Shown here: piece after piece, positions 1-9,785 of the stretch | How the letters are laid out: the number at the start of each line of letters is the position of its first letter | Numbering within the stretch: position 1 is the first letter of the stretch | Origin: a bacterium | Lineage (GTDB): Bacteria; Joyebacterota; Joyebacteria; Joyebacterales; Joyebacteraceae | Direction of reading: 5' to 3' | Assembly: GCA_029990205.1 (NCBI GenBank) | Contig: JAPEKQ010000003.1 | Span: 62,001-126,000, forward strand | Length of the DNA: 64,000 bases | Notes under the pieces: model-generated | What the model was told of the DNA's origin: nothing | Database searches by the model: none | What the model saw: the letters and a program-made list of their open reading frames with translations, nothing else | Program-made: the position numbers and the translations under genes

Positions 1-975
1 ACGGACGCCATCCTGCGAGCCGGGATTCGGCGCGTCGTCATGCCGATCAACGACCCGAATCCGGATGTCGCCGGCCGCGGCGTCGACATCCTCCGCGAGG
101 AGGGTGTCGTCGTCGATGTCGGAAGTCTGGAGGATGAGGCGGTGCGCCTCAACGCGCCGTACATCCGATTCCGCGAAACGGGCCTCCCTCTGGTAACGCT
201 CAAACTGGCGGTCACGCTTGATGGTCGGATCACCACCGGAAGCTCGACCGCCGAAGGCTCGACGTCACGAGACTCGGCCTCGGGAAGCCCGGAGGACCGG
301 TGGATCAGCGGTGAGGACTCCCGCCGGCGCGTGCACGCGATGCGCGGCGCGAGCGACGCCGTCCTCGTCGGTATCGGAACGGTGATGGCGGACGACCCGG
401 AGCTGACCGACAGACGGGCGGACCGCCCGGGACGCCAGCCGGTTCGCATCGTCGCGGACTCCCGTCTTCGGACTCCGCTCGAGGGTCGTCTGGTCGCCAC
501 GGCTTCCTCCGAACGCACGATCGTCGCCGGCCTCCAGGACCCGGCGTTCGCAGCGAAGGCGGCCGCGCTCGAGAGCAGGGGGGTGACGGTCTGGCGGTTC
601 CCTGCAGGCGGCGACGGCCATCTGGATGCGCACCCGCTGCTGCGCCGCATTGCGTCCGAAGGCATGACGGACATCCTCTGTGAAGGCGGGTCGACGTTCG
701 GGACCGCGCTCCTCGACCAGGGCCTGGCCACGCGACTGGCGGTCTTCGTCGCACCCAAGCTCTCCGGTTCAGGCGGCGTCCCGGCACTCGGCGAGTTGAG
801 GAGGCACGTGCAGCTTGAGACGGCCACCTGGGAGCGGGTCGGTGACGACATGCTCCTCACGGCATCGGCACACGGCGTCGCGGCGAGCATCCCGGGGCCG
901 GACGGAACCGACGATGAGGCCGGGAGCGGGAGTGCTCCCACGAATGAGGACGCGAAGACGTGTTCACGGGGCTGA
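1..975 (+). CDS. ribD: Bifunctional riboflavin biosynthesis deaminase/reductase RibD, 5'-truncated
   Basis: The reading frame is open from the first base, so the zinc-binding half of the N-terminal deaminase lies before the window. The visible start, TDAILRAGIRRVV followed by DPNPDVAGRG, is the end of the pyrimidine deaminase domain. From about residue 60 the reductase domain follows (LVTLKLAVTLDGRI, WISGEDSR, then CEGGSTFGTALL). RibD deaminates and then reduces the GTP-derived pyrimidine in riboflavin synthesis in the cytosol. The 3' end overlaps ribE by 16 bases, consistent with one operon. An internal ATG at 40 is not the true start because homology begins before it. Confidence 0.93.
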   Translation, partial: TDAILRAGIRRVVMPINDPNPDVAGRGVDILREEGVVVDVGSLEDEAVRLNAPYIRFRETGLPLVTLKLAVTLDGRITTGSSTAEGSTSRDSASGSPEDRWISGEDSRRRVHAMRGASDAVLVGIGTVMADDPELTDRRADRPGRQPVRIVADSRLRTPLEGRLVATASSERTIVAGLQDPAFAAKAAALESRGVTVWRFPAGGDGHLDAHPLLRRIASEGMTDILCEGGSTFGTALLDQGLATRLAVFVAPKLSGSGGVPALGELRRHVQLETATWERVGDDMLLTASAHGVAASIPGPDGTDDEAGSGSAPTNEDAKTCSRG

Positions 976-1643
976 TAGAAGCGACAGGACGACTGCGGGC
1001 TCTGGTCCGCACCGGCGACGGGGCAAGGCTGTCCATCGAGACCGGGATCGGGCGTGAGCTCACGATCGGTGAGAGCATCAGCGTCAACGGCGTCTGCCTG
1101 ACGGTGACGTCGAGCGACGAAGACGGTTTCGAGGCCGATGTGGTCGCGGAAACACTCCGCGCGTCGACGCTCGGGACGCTCTCGTGCGGTGACCGCGTCA
1201 ACCTCGAGCGCGCGCTCCGTCTTGGAGACCGGCTCGGAGGCCACATCGTCACGGGTCACGTGGACGCGGTGGCGACCGTCGCAGAGAGACGCGAACGGAG
1301 CCGCGGCGTGGAGGTGGTCTTCGATCTCCCCACGAGTGTCACCGCGGAGGTCGTCGCAAAGGGGTCGATAGCCGTCGACGGGACGAGTCTGACGGTGGCG
1401 GCCGTGGACGGGCGCCGAGTGATGGTGGCGTTCATCCCGGAGACGCTCGCGGCGACGCGAGCCGCTGAGTACCGGCGCGGAACGCGTGTCAATATCGAGA
1501 CTGACGTACTGGCCAAGCACATGAGGAAGCTCCTCGACGAGCGCGGGGCCGACGGCTCCCGTTCCGAGGGACACGGCAGCTCCAGCGATGAGGCACCCGA
1601 GACCGGACTGACGCTCGAGCGGCTGCGCGAACTGGGATTCTGA
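960..1643 (+). CDS. ribE: Riboflavin synthase alpha subunit
   Basis: The protein has 227 residues and starts at a GTG inside the end of ribD. It begins with the family signature MFTGLIE and contains two tandem lumazine-binding halves (the first with SVNGVCLTV, the second with AVDGTSLTV), plus TGHVDAV at the domain junction. It dismutates two 6,7-dimethyl-8-ribityllumazine molecules to riboflavin. The family is usually about 200-215 residues; the extra C-terminal part (about residues 190-227) is polar and of no clear function. Some databases call this gene ribC. Confidence 0.95.
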   Translation: MFTGLIEATGRLRALVRTGDGARLSIETGIGRELTIGESISVNGVCLTVTSSDEDGFEADVVAETLRASTLGTLSCGDRVNLERALRLGDRLGGHIVTGHVDAVATVAERRERSRGVEVVFDLPTSVTAEVVAKGSIAVDGTSLTVAAVDGRRVMVAFIPETLAATRAAEYRRGTRVNIETDVLAKHMRKLLDERGADGSRSEGHGSSSDEAPETGLTLERLRELGF

Positions 1644-1659
1644 CACGGAGCGAGACATC

Positions 1660-2949
1660 ATGACGGGAAAGAACGTCGAGCGGGCGATCCAGGACATCCG
1701 TGATGGACGGATGGTGATCGTCGTCGACGACGAAACGCGGGAGAACGAGGGCGACCTCATCATGGCCGCGGAGAAGATCACTCCGGAAGCCGTCAATTTC
1801 ATCGCCAAGGAAGGACGCGGCCTCATCTGCGTGCCCATGACCGGCGAGGATCTTGACGCGCTCGATCTCCACCCGATGGTCGCGGACAACACGTCGCGCA
1901 TGAGCACGGCCTTCGCGGTTTCGGTCGACGCGGTCGAGGGGACGACGACGGGTATCTCGGCGCACGACCGTTCGACAACGATCCGAGCGTTGGTGGACCC
2001 CGCCACGAAGCCGCGTGACCTGGCGAGACCCGGTCATATCTTCCCGCTCCGGGCCGCCAACGGAGGCGTGCTCCGGCGCGCGGGGCACACCGAGGCGGCC
2101 GTCGACCTCTCGCGGCTCGCGGGGCTGCAGCCGGCGGGCGTCCTCTGCGAGATCATGAGCGACGACGGAAGTATGGCGCGTCTGCCGGAGCTCAGAGAGC
2201 TTGCGGAGCATCACGGCCTGACGCTCGTCAGCATCAAGGACCTCATCGCGTACCGTCAGCACACCGAGCGGCTCGTCAGACGAGCCGCTGAGACGCGGCT
2301 GCCGACACGCTGGGGTGAGTTCCGGCTCTACCTGTACGAGAACGACGTGGACGACCACGAGCACCTGGCCCTCGTCAAGGGCGAGCCGAAGCCTGACGAG
2401 GACGTGCTCGTACGCGTCCACTCGGAGTGTCTCACCGGCGACGTCTTCGGGTCCCGCCGATGTGACTGCGGGACACAGCTGGCCCACGCGCTGTCGATGA
2501 TCGACCGCGAGGGCACCGGTGTCTTCCTCTACATGCGTCAGGAAGGTCGCGGCATCGGTCTTGGGAACAAGCTCAAGGCGTACGCGCTCCAGGACGGCGG
2601 ACGTGACACGGTGGAGGCGAACGAGGATCTCGGATTCGAGGCCGATCTGCGCGACTACGGTCTCGGGGCGCAGATGCTGGCCGATCTGGGCGTCCGCAGG
2701 ATCCGGCTTCTGACCAACAATCCGAGGAAGATCGTGGGGCTCGAGGGACACGGTCTGGAGATCGTTGAGCGCGTGCCGATCCAGATCGCTCCGAACGAGC
2801 GCAACAGACACTATCTGGCAACCAAGCGAGACAAGCTGGGACACTATCTCGATCTGGAACCGTGCGACGTCGGCTCCGACGAGGGCGGGGAGACACACGA
2901 GAGGCCGCCGAAGGATGAGGTCACCAACACACAGGGAGGTCAGCGATGA
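1660..2949 (+). CDS. ribBA: Bifunctional DHBP synthase / GTP cyclohydrolase II
   Basis: The protein has 429 residues. The N-terminal half is 3,4-dihydroxy-2-butanone-4-phosphate synthase ([16 protein letters not shown], and [11 protein letters not shown]). The C-terminal half is GTP cyclohydrolase II, with zinc ligands in [17 protein letters not shown] and the RQEGRGIGL substrate loop. It supplies both branches of riboflavin synthesis from ribulose 5-phosphate and GTP. Its TGA shares an ATGA with the ribH start, implying translational coupling. Confidence 0.97.
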   Translation: MTGKNVERAIQDIRDGRMVIVVDDETRENEGDLIMAAEKITPEAVNFIAKEGRGLICVPMTGEDLDALDLHPMVADNTSRMSTAFAVSVDAVEGTTTGISAHDRSTTIRALVDPATKPRDLARPGHIFPLRAANGGVLRRAGHTEAAVDLSRLAGLQPAGVLCEIMSDDGSMARLPELRELAEHHGLTLVSIKDLIAYRQHTERLVRRAAETRLPTRWGEFRLYLYENDVDDHEHLALVKGEPKPDEDVLVRVHSECLTGDVFGSRRCDCGTQLAHALSMIDREGTGVFLYMRQEGRGIGLGNKLKAYALQDGGRDTVEANEDLGFEADLRDYGLGAQMLADLGVRRIRLLTNNPRKIVGLEGHGLEIVERVPIQIAPNERNRHYLATKRDKLGHYLDLEPCDVGSDEGGETHERPPKDEVTNTQGGQR

Positions 2950-3413
2950 GCAAGGTGTACGAGGGTCACATCACCGGTGAGGGACGGTCCTTCGGGATCG
3001 TCGTTTCCCGTTTCAACGAGTTCATCTCACTCAAGCTGCTCGAGGGCGCGATGGACTGCCTCAGACGCCACGGCGTGGAAGATTCCGACATCTCGATCGT
3101 GTGGGTCCCGGGCGCCTTTGACGTGCCCCTTCTGGCCAAGAGAATGGGTGACTCCGGCTCGTATGATGCGGTACTATGCCTCGGTGCGGTCATCCGTGGT
3201 GGAACGCCGCACTTCGACTATGTGGCGGCGGAAGTCGCGAAGGGTGTTGCACATGCGGGTATGGAGACCGGCGTTCCGACGGTCTTCGGCGTCCTGACGT
3301 CCGACAGCATCGAACAGGCCGTCGAGCGGGCCGGCACGAAGGCCGGGAACCGGGGCTGGGATGCCGCCATGGCCGCCATGGAGCTCGCCGACCTCTACGC
3401 AAGGATGGGGTAG
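2946..3413 (+). CDS. ribH: 6,7-dimethyl-8-ribityllumazine synthase
   Basis: This 155-residue protein is the usual size for lumazine synthase. Diagnostic segments are [23 protein letters not shown] and [16 protein letters not shown], which contains the catalytic histidine. It condenses the ribityl pyrimidine with DHBP and usually assembles into pentamers or 60-mer capsids. It sits between ribBA, with which it overlaps by four bases, and nusB, as in many bacteria. Confidence 0.97.
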   Translation: MSKVYEGHITGEGRSFGIVVSRFNEFISLKLLEGAMDCLRRHGVEDSDISIVWVPGAFDVPLLAKRMGDSGSYDAVLCLGAVIRGGTPHFDYVAAEVAKGVAHAGMETGVPTVFGVLTSDSIEQAVERAGTKAGNRGWDAAMAAMELADLYARMG

Positions 3414-3414
3414 C

Positions 3415-3879
3415 TTGCCGCAAGACAGGAAGGGCGGGACCGGCACACGGCGGGAAGGCAGGGAGCTTGCGCTCAAGCTGCTCTACCGCGAAGAGGTGAC
3501 CGGCGTCACGGATGGCCCGATCCCCGAGATCGAAGAGGCCCGCACGGAGGCTCTCGCGTTCGCGGACGAGATCGTCAAGGGGGTGCGAGAGCATCACGAC
3601 GAGATCGACCGTCTGATCGTCGCGGCCAGCGAGCACTGGGAGATCCCCCGGATGGGCGCGGTCGATCGTACGGTGCTGCGCATCGGCGCGTACGAACTCC
3701 TCTGTGTCCCGGACAACCCTGTCGGGGTCGTGATCAATGAGGCGGTGGAGATCGCCAGGAAGTACTCATCGAACGAGGGCGCGCGGTTCGTCAACGGCGT
3801 ACTCGACCACGTCGCGCGCGACGCGCGCGATGCCGCTGAGGATGATGAACCGGCGGCCGAGGGTGTGGGAACCGACTGA
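3415..3879 (+). CDS. nusB: Transcription antitermination factor NusB
   Basis: NusB is an all-helical RNA-binding protein of the rRNA antitermination complex. Family segments visible are RREGRELALKLLYREE near the start, EHWEIPRMGAVDRTVLRIGAYEL, and VVINEAVEIARKYSSNEGARFVNGVLD. The frame is open back to an ATG at 3361, but that would overlap ribH by 53 bases; a TTG at 3415, one base after the ribH stop and just after a GGATGGGG stretch, gives a normal 154-residue protein. The ribH-nusB pairing is conserved in many bacteria. Confidence 0.93.
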   Translation: MPQDRKGGTGTRREGRELALKLLYREEVTGVTDGPIPEIEEARTEALAFADEIVKGVREHHDEIDRLIVAASEHWEIPRMGAVDRTVLRIGAYELLCVPDNPVGVVINEAVEIARKYSSNEGARFVNGVLDHVARDARDAAEDDEPAAEGVGTD

Positions 3880-3903
3880 GCACCGGAATCGCCAGGAGGC
3901 GTC

Positions 3904-4629
3904 GTGCGCTGTCTCATCGCGACTGACATCCACAGCAACATCGAAGCTCTCGAGGCGGTCCTTGAGGACGCCTCGGGGCTCGGCTGCGACATGTACCTCT
4001 GCCTGGGCGACATCGTCGGATACGGCGCGAGCCCCCGTGAAGCGCTGGCTCTGGTCCGCGACCGATTCGATGAGGTCGTCAGGGGAAACCACGACGCGGC
4101 GGTCATCGACGCAGCGGAGAGCTTCCGCTTCAACGAGAACGCGCGCGCGGCCATCGAGTGGACGCGCCGGGAGCTTGGTCCGGACGAGCGCGACTACATC
4201 GAATCGCTCCCTCTCACATGTCACATCGACGGTGTGCGACTGGTGCACGGCAGTCCCGAGGACCCGGCGGGGTGGCACTACGTCAAGGACACGATGGGCG
4301 CATCGTATCAGTTCGAGGCGTTCGAGGAGCAGTTCTGCCTCATCGGCCACACCCATCTTCCGCTCGTCGTCTCACTCGCCGGCGGGACACTCCGCTCCGA
4401 GACGGACACGATCGTCCGGCTCCGTCCGAACATCCGTTATCTTGTCAATGTGGGGAGCGTCGGACAGCCGCGCGACGGCGATCCAGACGCGGCCTACGGC
4501 ATTCTCGATCTCGACGCGGGGAGGCTCGAGTTGAGACGCGTCGGGTACGATGTCGAGCGAGCGCGACGCAAGATCGTCGACGCCGGGCTCCCGGAGTCTC
4601 TCGGGGAGAGACTCCTGACCGGGGCGTGA
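3904..4629 (+). CDS. Calcineurin-like metallophosphoesterase
   Basis: The protein has 241 residues and starts with GTG after AGGAGG. It carries the metallophosphoesterase metal-binding blocks in order: DIHSN near residue 9, GDIVGYG, GNHD, and GHTHLP near residue 149. The layout resembles the small YfcE/MJ0936-type phosphodiesterases, but the substrate cannot be read from sequence. It follows nusB closely on the same strand and may be co-transcribed with the riboflavin operon. Confidence 0.85.
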   Translation: MRCLIATDIHSNIEALEAVLEDASGLGCDMYLCLGDIVGYGASPREALALVRDRFDEVVRGNHDAAVIDAAESFRFNENARAAIEWTRRELGPDERDYIESLPLTCHIDGVRLVHGSPEDPAGWHYVKDTMGASYQFEAFEEQFCLIGHTHLPLVVSLAGGTLRSETDTIVRLRPNIRYLVNVGSVGQPRDGDPDAAYGILDLDAGRLELRRVGYDVERARRKIVDAGLPESLGERLLTGA

Positions 4630-4666
4630 TCCTCACCCGCGGGCGATGATGGAGCTGTTCTGCCTC

Positions 4667-4687
4667 GAACGGCGACGGGCGCCGTTC
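4667..4687 (+). other. Hairpin just before the glycan cluster
   Basis: A perfect 8-bp inverted repeat (4667-4674 with 4680-4687, 5-base loop) ends just upstream of the ribosome binding site (GGAGG) of the glycosyltransferase at 4701. It has no T-run, so it is not a standard intrinsic terminator. It could be an mRNA structure separating the riboflavin operon from the glycan cluster. Confidence 0.35.
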
Positions 4688-4700
4688 CTACGGAGGTCCA

Positions 4701-5633
4701 ATGATCCGAGTGAGCGCCGGGGTGATGGCGTACAACGAGGAGAAGAACATCGAGCGGTTGCTCGAGGCTCTCTCCACACAGAATCTCAAGACCGTTGAGA
4801 TCTGCGAGATCATTGTTGTCTCGAGCGGCTCCACCGACGGGACCGATGCGATCGTGCGGCGTTGGTCGTCCCGCGACCACCGGGTGCGTTTGATCCGCCA
4901 GGAAGAGCGTCGCGGCAAGTCGTCCGCGATCAACCTCTTTCTCGCGGAGGCCCGCAAGGGCACGGATGTCTTCGTGCTCGAGAGCGGGGACACCGTACCC
5001 CACCCGGACTGCGTCGAGAACATGGTTGCGCCGTTCGCCGATGAGACCGTCGGGATGACGGGAGGCCGACCGACACCGGTCGACGATGCGAACACGTTCA
5101 TGGGGTTCGTGGTGCACATGCTCTGGCGTCTTCACCATCGGCTCGCTCTGAAGACACCGAAGCTCGGTGAGATGGTCGCGTTCCGCGCCTTCGTCACGAA
5201 GATCCCGCCCGAGAGCGCCGTCGACGAGGCCTCGATCGAGGCGATCGTGGCCGAGCACGGCAAGCGCCTGCTCTACGCTCCCGATGCCATCGTGTACAAC
5301 AAGGGCGCCGACACGGTGGGGGACTTCCTCAAGCAGCGTCGCAGGATCTACGCGGGCCACCTCTGGCTCGAGCGCGAGCAGTCGTATGAGGTCTCGACCA
5401 AGAAGGTCGGAGGCATCCTCTCGGTGCTCCTGGCCGATTTCGAGTTCACGCCGAGGAATCTCGTGTGGACGGCGGGCGGCGTCTGGCTCGAGTTCGTCGG
5501 CCGACTCCTGGGCTTGATCGATTTCCACATCCTCGGACGGAACCCGTTTACGTGGGACGTCTCCGAGAGCACCAAGGACCTGAGCGAGGTGCCGCCTGAG
5601 CACGCTCGAGACCGTTCGTCGGGAGAATCATGA
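4701..5633 (+). CDS. Family 2 glycosyltransferase
   Basis: The protein has 310 residues with an N-terminal GT-A fold: VMAYNEEKNIERLL, then the nucleotide-binding strand IIVVSSGSTDGT, and a catalytic-region ESGDTVPHPDCVENM where the usual DxD is ESGD. A C-terminal hydrophobic stretch (about residues 235-285) may associate with the membrane. It is the first gene of the surface-glycan cluster and overlaps the next gene by four bases. The sugar donor and acceptor are unknown. Confidence 0.85.
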   Translation: MIRVSAGVMAYNEEKNIERLLEALSTQNLKTVEICEIIVVSSGSTDGTDAIVRRWSSRDHRVRLIRQEERRGKSSAINLFLAEARKGTDVFVLESGDTVPHPDCVENMVAPFADETVGMTGGRPTPVDDANTFMGFVVHMLWRLHHRLALKTPKLGEMVAFRAFVTKIPPESAVDEASIEAIVAEHGKRLLYAPDAIVYNKGADTVGDFLKQRRRIYAGHLWLEREQSYEVSTKKVGGILSVLLADFEFTPRNLVWTAGGVWLEFVGRLLGLIDFHILGRNPFTWDVSESTKDLSEVPPEHARDRSSGES

Positions 5634-6739
5634 TGCTGGGTGTCGTCGCGCGCATTCCTCTCTACGGGGCGATGCGAACCTTTGGCCGACCGCGGATGCT
5701 GCCGCTGAACCTCACCGTCAGTGTGACGTACCGGTGCAACTCGCGTTGCCGCACCTGCAACGTATACGAGCGCGAGGCAGACGAGTTCACCGCAGAGGAG
5801 TTCGCCAGGGTCTTCCGTTCGCTGGGACGTGCGCCGTACTGGTACACGATGAGCGGCGGGGAGCCGTTCATCCGACGCGACCTGCCGGAGATCTGCGCGA
5901 GCGCCTGCGCCGCGGGTTCACCGGGCATCATCAACATACCGACGAACGGCATCCTGAGCGACCGGATTCCGGAGATGGTCCGGGCCATATCGAAGGCGTG
6001 CCCCGATACACAGATCATCATCAATCTCTCGATCGACGAGATCGGCGAGCGGCACGATGACATCCGCGGCGTGCCCGGGAACTTCGAGCGGGCGATGCGC
6101 ACCTACGAGGGGCTTCGCGCGATCGACGCGCGCAACCTCACCGTCGGCGTGCACACGGTCATCTCGGTTCACAACGTCAGCCGCATCCCGGACATCTACC
6201 GTCACGTGATGCGCGAACTCGCGCCGGACTCGTTTATCACGGAGATCGCTGAGGAGCGAGTCGAACTCGGAACGATGGACGGAGGTGTGACACCGGCGCC
6301 AGGCGACTACGCCGCCGCCGTGGACTTCCTCACGGCTCGCCTCAAGGAGGAGGAGTTCCGGGGGATCAGCCGCATCACGCAGTCGTTCCGTATCAGGTAC
6401 TACGACATGGTGAAGCGGTATCTCAAGGAGCGTCGCCAGATCATCCCGTGCTACGCGGGCGTGGCTTCGGCGCAGATCGCACCGGACGGTGACGTCTGGT
6501 TCTGCTGCATCGAGGCGAAGCCCGTCGGCAACCTCAGGCAGAGTGGGTACGACTTCGGGAGCATCTGGTTCGGCGAGACCGCGGGCGAACTCAGAAAGCG
6601 GGTTCGCAACGGCCTCTGCTCGTGTCCGCTGGCCAACGCCGGATACACGAACATGCTCATGCACCCGCCGACGCTCGCGTCGGTCGCCGCGCGTCTGGCG
6701 GTGCCGCATCGCGCGTCGGGCGGGGGAGACCAGCGATGA
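5630..6739 (+). CDS. Radical SAM protein with SPASM-like C terminus
   Basis: The protein has 369 residues. The 4Fe-4S/SAM-binding motif CxxxCxxC is at C36, C40 and C43 (YRCNSRCRTC), followed by the SAM-contacting TMSGGEP. The C-terminal third has further cysteines (IPCYAG, WFCCIE, CSCPLANAGY) typical of SPASM/twitch domains that bind extra clusters. The product is unknown. It lies in a tight run with a family 2 glycosyltransferase, a DUF362 protein, a methyltransferase and a YbhN-type membrane protein, which suggests modification of a lipid or glycan. Confidence 0.85.
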   Translation: MMLGVVARIPLYGAMRTFGRPRMLPLNLTVSVTYRCNSRCRTCNVYEREADEFTAEEFARVFRSLGRAPYWYTMSGGEPFIRRDLPEICASACAAGSPGIINIPTNGILSDRIPEMVRAISKACPDTQIIINLSIDEIGERHDDIRGVPGNFERAMRTYEGLRAIDARNLTVGVHTVISVHNVSRIPDIYRHVMRELAPDSFITEIAEERVELGTMDGGVTPAPGDYAAAVDFLTARLKEEEFRGISRITQSFRIRYYDMVKRYLKERRQIIPCYAGVASAQIAPDGDVWFCCIEAKPVGNLRQSGYDFGSIWFGETAGELRKRVRNGLCSCPLANAGYTNMLMHPPTLASVAARLAVPHRASGGGDQR

Positions 6740-7875
6740 AGGTTGCCCTGTCGGAAGTGCGGTCGTATGACGTATCCGCCATCAGGAGCACACTCGAGCG
6801 CTCACTGGTGGATCTCGACCTGTCGTTCGCCGGCGCCCGGACCGCCGTCGTGAAGCCGAACATCGTCACGGGCCGGCCCCCGAACTCCGGTGTCGTGACA
6901 CACCCGGCGGTGATCGAAGCGCTCGTGCAGCTCCTCCGGGACGCGGGCGTCTCGCGCATCACGCTGGCCGACGGACCGGGAGTCGGACTCGATTGCGACT
7001 GGGTGTTCGAGAAGTCAGGGTATCGTGCTCTGGCGGATCGGCTCGGCGTCCAGTTGCTGACCTTCAACGGTGTGGCAAGACGCCAGCGCGAGTGGAAGTA
7101 CGGGAAGGTCGGCGTTCCCGAGATGCTCGAGGACGCTGATCTCTACATCAACGTGCCGAAGATGAAGACGCACGGCTACACGACCGTGACGCTCTCGATG
7201 AAGAATCACAAGGGCATGCTGTCGCAGGCTGACAAGAAGCTGGATCATCATCTCGGACTCCACGAGCCGCTGGCGGAGCAGGCGCGTCTCCGTCCGCCGG
7301 ACCTCATCGTGCTGGACGGCATCGTCGGGCTCGAAGGGGATGGCCCTCTCAACGGCAAGCGTGTCCGTTCGAACCTCCTGGCGGTCGGAACGAACATGCT
7401 CGCCCTCGACGCGACCGTGGCCCGGCACATGGGGATCGAGCCGGGCGAGGTGAAGCACCTGGTGTTCGCGGCGGAGAAGGGGCTCGGGACGCTCGACCCC
7501 GAGGTGATCGGCCAGGCGCCCGTGCGTCGGTTCGCGAGGGCGAACGAGGAGTACGGCCGCGTCGGGAATATCTACTCGTGGCGCGACTGCACGGCGTGCT
7601 CTATGTGCATCGACTCCTTCAGCGGCGCGGTCGCATTGGCCGTCAAGGAACCCAGGTACTGGTTCACGCTCGTGCCGAAGCTCGCATGGTGGGGACTCAT
7701 CGGCGGTCTTCACATCGTCCAGGGTCGCGAAGGCCGTCTGCCGAACCGCCCGGGCAAGGTGATATGCTTCGGCAAGTGCACGGGCGAACTCGCTGCGCGC
7801 GAGGGGCTGACACACATCGCAGGGTGTCCGCCGACGGCGCGAGAGGTCGCTGAGACACTCAGGAAAGGACTCTGA
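6736..7875 (+). CDS. DUF362 family protein with C-terminal cysteine motif
   Basis: The protein has 379 residues. The start is the ATG that overlaps the previous stop (ATGA); an upstream in-frame ATG would lie deep inside the previous gene. DUF362 signatures are VVKPNIVTGRPPN, VTHPAVIEAL, INVPKMKTHGYTTVTLSMKNHKG and DGIVGLEGDGP. The C terminus has WRDCTACSMCIDSF and later single cysteines (CFGKC, GCPP), resembling an iron-sulfur site with a non-standard spacing. The function of this family is poorly known; the radical SAM neighbour suggests a redox partner role, which is inference. Confidence 0.8.
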   Translation: MKVALSEVRSYDVSAIRSTLERSLVDLDLSFAGARTAVVKPNIVTGRPPNSGVVTHPAVIEALVQLLRDAGVSRITLADGPGVGLDCDWVFEKSGYRALADRLGVQLLTFNGVARRQREWKYGKVGVPEMLEDADLYINVPKMKTHGYTTVTLSMKNHKGMLSQADKKLDHHLGLHEPLAEQARLRPPDLIVLDGIVGLEGDGPLNGKRVRSNLLAVGTNMLALDATVARHMGIEPGEVKHLVFAAEKGLGTLDPEVIGQAPVRRFARANEEYGRVGNIYSWRDCTACSMCIDSFSGAVALAVKEPRYWFTLVPKLAWWGLIGGLHIVQGREGRLPNRPGKVICFGKCTGELAAREGLTHIAGCPPTAREVAETLRKGL

Positions 7876-7878
7876 CGG

Positions 7879-8718
7879 ATGCACGCAGTCGATCGTGACA
7901 CCGGTCTCGGGACCACCTACGAGCGCATTGCGGTCGCCATGATGCTCGAGCGGTTCGCGTCGCGGCACGACGTATCGCGAGTGCTCGAGGGTCCCGTCGA
8001 CGGGATCACGGGTATCGCCGGGCTCAACAGCATCCCGCTCGCCCAACGGGGGGCGCACGTCGACCTTCTCCTCGGTGACGCCGGGCAGCGCGAGCTGGCC
8101 GGGCGGATCTGGGAGGAACTCGGCCTCACCGACCGTTCGTCGATCCGCGTCAGTGAGAACGGAACGCTGGCGGCCGACGACAGGTCGTACGACCTCGTCT
8201 GGAACTTCAATGCGCTCCCGCAGTCGGCGGACCCGGCGAGGCTGGTCGCCGAGATGTGCGAGGCGAGCAGCCGCTACGTGATGATCTTCGTCTCGAACAC
8301 GTGGAACTACGGCTTCCCTGTCCACCGGCTGCACCATCGCGCCGCCGGCGAGGACTGGAGCCACGGCGAGATCGCGTCGATGAACATCCCCAAGATCGAC
8401 CGAATGCTCCGGGTCAGCGGGTTCGAGCCCCGGGAGCGCATGGTGGTCGATACACCGTGGTGGCCGGACATCGATTCTCCGATCGAGGAGGTGATCGCCA
8501 CCTTCCTGCCGTTCCTCAAGCGGCGTGTCTCGGGCTCCAAGCGTCTTGAGCACTACACGTGGACCTGGGACGACCTTCCGTACTTCGACATCGAGAAGCG
8601 GAAGCGGCTCATGGGGGAGATCGGGAGACACTTCATCATCGAACGCTCGGCTCCGGGCGCGCTGAAGCTCCTGTTCGCGCACCATCGGGGCATACTGGCT
8701 GAGAGGAAGAGCGCGTGA
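7879..8718 (+). CDS. Probable SAM-dependent methyltransferase
   Basis: The protein has 279 residues. The order of elements is that of a class I methyltransferase: VLEGPVDGITGIAGLN as a modified glycine-rich loop, VDLLLGD as the acidic end of strand 2, then RSYDLVWNFNALPQ as the post-motif region. A C-terminal half with IPKIDRMLRVSGF follows. The glycine-rich motif is degenerate, so the enzymatic call is tentative. It overlaps the next gene by GTGA. Confidence 0.6.
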   Translation: MHAVDRDTGLGTTYERIAVAMMLERFASRHDVSRVLEGPVDGITGIAGLNSIPLAQRGAHVDLLLGDAGQRELAGRIWEELGLTDRSSIRVSENGTLAADDRSYDLVWNFNALPQSADPARLVAEMCEASSRYVMIFVSNTWNYGFPVHRLHHRAAGEDWSHGEIASMNIPKIDRMLRVSGFEPRERMVVDTPWWPDIDSPIEEVIATFLPFLKRRVSGSKRLEHYTWTWDDLPYFDIEKRKRLMGEIGRHFIIERSAPGALKLLFAHHRGILAERKSA

Positions 8719-9785
8719 GCCGACGAACCCGCATAGTGCTGGCTCTCATAGCGGGATGTGTCCTGCTGGCGGTCGCTCTGCGCGGTCTCGACCTCGGGAG
8801 CATCGGCGCACGCATCGGAAGCGCCGACCCGCGCTGGCTGGCGCTCGCCGCCGCGGTCTACCTGACCGCGTACTTCGTCCGAAGCCTCAGGTGGCGACTC
8901 ATTCTCAGGCCGATCGCCAGAGTCACGGTTCGCGAGAGCTTCGTCATGCTCATGGCCGGGTACTTCCTCAACTACCTCATTCCGATCCGCGCGGGGGAAG
9001 TTGCGAAGTCGTTCTTCCTCAAGCGCATGAAGGGCGTACCGATCGCGGCCAGTCTGCCGACCGTCTTCGTCGACAAGCTCCTCGAGCTCTTCTCGATCCT
9101 CCTCGTGATCGTCATGGTGCCGGTCCTGTCGGTCCGGCTCTCGGGGTCGCTCGCTTCGCTGATCGTCGCGGTCCTCGTCATATTCGTGATGGCTGTCGGG
9201 CTGCTGCTCCTGGCGATCCGGAACCGAGATGTGACGGTACGCCTCGTCTGCCGCCTGTTCTCATGGCTTCCGCGCCGGGCGTACGACCGGATCTCGTCAT
9301 GGATGGGGCTGTTCATCAACGGACTGTCGATGTCGGCCTCGACGGTGCGAGGACTCTGGGGACTCCTCGCGCTTACCGGCTGCGCCGTCGTGCTCGACGC
9401 CGTCTACTTCCGTCTGATGTTCCTGGCCTTTGACATTCCGGTGAGCTTCCCGATCGTGCTGTTCGGCTATACACTGATATCCCTGTCGTATATTCTCCCG
9501 ACACCGCCCGCGCAGATCGGCTACAACGAGATGATCATGGAGCTCATCTTCGCGGCTGGTCTCGGGATGTCGCGGCCCGACGTCATGGCAGTGATGCTCC
9601 TCGCGCACCCGATGACGGGGATACTCATCACGGTGGTCGGACTCTGGTCGTTCTCATCGATGAGCATCCGCCTGACGGAGAGCTTCCAGCAGATCGAGAG
9701 AGAGGGAGCGCTTGCGGAGGCGTCGCCGGCCGCATGTCCCGCGCCGGAGCCACCGCAGGGTGAATCTCAGGGGAGGAACGAGTGA
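8715..9785 (+). CDS. YbhN / lysylphosphatidylglycerol synthase transmembrane-type protein
   Basis: The protein has 356 residues with about eight hydrophobic segments and a GTG start within the previous stop. Family landmarks are YFVRSLRWRLILRP, GYFLNYLIPIRAGEVAKSFFLK and LPTVFVDKLLELFSI, then a late PTPPAQIGYNEMIM. This integral-membrane family (UPF0104) includes the flippase part of MprF but usually lacks its synthase domain, as here. A role in moving a lipid-linked product of the neighbouring enzymes is plausible but not shown. Confidence 0.82.
   Translation: MSRRTRIVLALIAGCVLLAVALRGLDLGSIGARIGSADPRWLALAAAVYLTAYFVRSLRWRLILRPIARVTVRESFVMLMAGYFLNYLIPIRAGEVAKSFFLKRMKGVPIAASLPTVFVDKLLELFSILLVIVMVPVLSVRLSGSLASLIVAVLVIFVMAVGLLLLAIRNRDVTVRLVCRLFSWLPRRAYDRISSWMGLFINGLSMSASTVRGLWGLLALTGCAVVLDAVYFRLMFLAFDIPVSFPIVLFGYTLISLSYILPTPPAQIGYNEMIMELIFAAGLGMSRPDVMAVMLLAHPMTGILITVVGLWSFSSMSIRLTESFQQIEREGALAEASPAACPAPEPPQGESQGRNE

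Noticed and set aside
8420-8445. tRNA T-arm-like GGTTCGAGCCC
   Set aside because: It lies in the coding frame of the methyltransferase (GFEPRER) with no acceptor or anticodon arm around it. The same holds for similar strings near 27295 and 39390.
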